64,000 bases of DNA from Aphrophora alni (taxonomy: Eukaryota; Arthropoda; Insecta; Hemiptera; Aphrophoridae): assembly GCA_963513935.1 (NCBI GenBank), contig OY740776.1, positions 12,058,724 to 12,122,723 on the forward strand, given 5' to 3'. The position numbers were made by a program, and so were the translations under genes. How positions within the stretch are numbered: the stretch's first letter is position 1; each line of letters begins with the position of its first letter. Shown one piece after another: positions 62,770 through 64,000 of the stretch. Below the pieces are notes generated by a model. It worked only from the letters and a program-made list of their open reading frames with translations, did no database searches and was not told the origin of the DNA.

Positions 62770-63430
62770 CTTTGTGGTTATTATGAACAATGTGAAATAG
62801 TGTTGATTATATTTCACTCTAGATATATCCATTTTGTACTTGTCTAGAAATAATTGTTGATAAATTACTCTAATTCTAAGTTTAATTATAGAAGAATGTT
62901 GAGCCCAGTGTTGAAGAGGGGGCAAACAGCGTTTTTTTCCATTACATTGAAGCAGGTACTTTTGTTTTTACCGATTAAAAACGCTACAGGATAGGCCTTT
63001 TATAAGAAGTATAGAATGGAACAGTACATTATTATTATTTTGTATACTAAAGTCATCAATATCAACAATAACAAATGTAAAAGATTATTATAATATTTAT
63101 GATTTACAGGCAAAAGTGAATTAAATGTAAAAATTGACTAATAAGCATAAATTACTATTTCAATTTCTAGACTAAAATTTTATTTTCAATAAAGATATAA
63201 ACTGATGTTTTCATAATTAACTATACAAAAGAATTTTCATCTATAATATTGTTCTAATGACAATGTAATTCCGGATGTAAACAAAATGTTTGAATCTGAA
63301 AATCGCAAGTCTATTTGAGTTTTTATAGTATTTATGTAAAATTGTAAATCCAATGCATAAAACTAAACTAAGATAGTCGATGTAGCGTACACTTTTCGTT
63401 ACCGTTTGATGTAAAATATTGTCTGGAGAA
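62770..63430. other. non-coding stretch
   Basis: AT-rich, nothing recognised. Confidence 0.5.
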
Positions 63431-63439
63431 GAGTAATCA

Positions 63440-63990
63440 TCAATCGGAGTCAGTCTGGGTTGTTTGAGAATAACATCATCGTTATGGAGCTCAAATTGAC
63501 TGGGTTTCTGGAATTAGTAGAAATGAATATGTGGATATGCTGGCTAACAAAGATGCTAATACATGATGACGGTCTGTAGAATATCCTATAGGCTGGTGAT
63601 GCAGTTCATCCACATTTTGGCTCAGTAACCAGAAGAAGGAGTATCTCGGATCTAAGAATGAGCACTCTCATTTCACGTCCCCTCTAAGAAAATGGTTTAT
63701 GACCTTTCTTGGGTTTGTTATAGGACCTTACCACCTGAGAAAATATATGTCTAGGATGAGCATACTCACTGAAGGGCTTCTGTGCAGAAAATGTAGCCTG
63801 CAAGAACACACTTGACCTTTAAATGTAAATACTTCGATTGGGAAAGAACTGACACTGTTCAATCTTTGACAAAGTCACGGACAGTCTTGACAGAAAGATT
63901 CTGAAGTCCATGGATTTTAATGGTTTTCCTAAAGATGTATAGCGCCATCAAACAATGTATTTTCTAATTAGGAGCGCAATAAGCCTTGTG
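63440..63990 (+). pseudogene. LINE relic with RNase H end and zinc-finger region
   Basis: The plus strand reads IDWVSGISRNEYVDMLANKD (normally 'W(V/I)PGH.GI.GNE.AD.LA'), the C-terminal motif of the LINE RNase H domain. The catalytic-region histidine of GH is lost. After frame changes come LGFVIGPYHLRKYMSRMSI and LLCRKCSLQEHT, corresponding to LTGHC.LR.H and the CxxC of the zinc finger. The tail includes ATAGCGCCATCAAACAATG and AGGAGCGCAATAAGCC, which look like a 3' UTR. Stops and frameshifts throughout make it dead. It may continue past the window edge. Confidence 0.7.
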
Positions 63991-64000
63991 GCTGACTAAC

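Overview
The window is eukaryotic DNA, most probably from an insect. It is AT-rich and intron-like, and it carries interstitial TTAGG-type motifs (the insect telomere repeat) and a crowded set of eukaryotic transposons. The repeat style resembles a large hemipteran genome, but that is an impression and not a proof. I see no bacterial operons, CRISPR array, tRNA or rRNA gene.

Only one convincing host coding segment is visible: the first coding exon (48598-49071, minus strand) of a type II membrane protein. It looks like an M13 (neprilysin/endothelin-converting-enzyme type) metallopeptidase, with a cytoplasmic tail, one membrane helix, the first conserved cysteine pair and a strong splice donor. 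No further exon is recognised, so much of positions 1-48590 may be its first intron or intergenic DNA.

Almost everything else is mobile or repetitive. Positions 1-20 kb hold a 5'-truncated LINE with target-site duplication (TSD), a hAT MITE abutting a Tc1/mariner-type deletion derivative, a 160-bp tandem array, a 25-copy 119-bp satellite with higher-order structure, a TTAGG-containing 67-73-bp array, a long-TIR element with a second hAT MITE beside it, a foldback element, a second LINE fragment, a ~315-bp array and a Merlin (ISXO2-like) element with an 8-bp TSD. Positions 20-35 kb hold another hAT MITE, a 165-bp array, a triplicated LINE 3' end, a Penelope-like element with a GIY-YIG endonuclease domain, and a SINE-like element whose interior has expanded into a minisatellite. 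Positions 35-48 kb hold a 319-bp tandem array built from the end of a Merlin-type transposase, a nested insertion with a 90-bp-arm Penelope-type palindrome and a second Merlin derivative. Positions 49-64 kb are sparser: a hAT transposase relic, an 18-bp minisatellite in inverted halves, a third LINE relic, a Tc1-sized TIR element and a fourth LINE relic at the right edge.

A dispersed ~250-bp SINE-like family (at least a dozen copies, both strands) recurs throughout. There is no gene network to describe; the biology is that of transposon nesting, decay and conversion of transposon pieces into satellite DNA.
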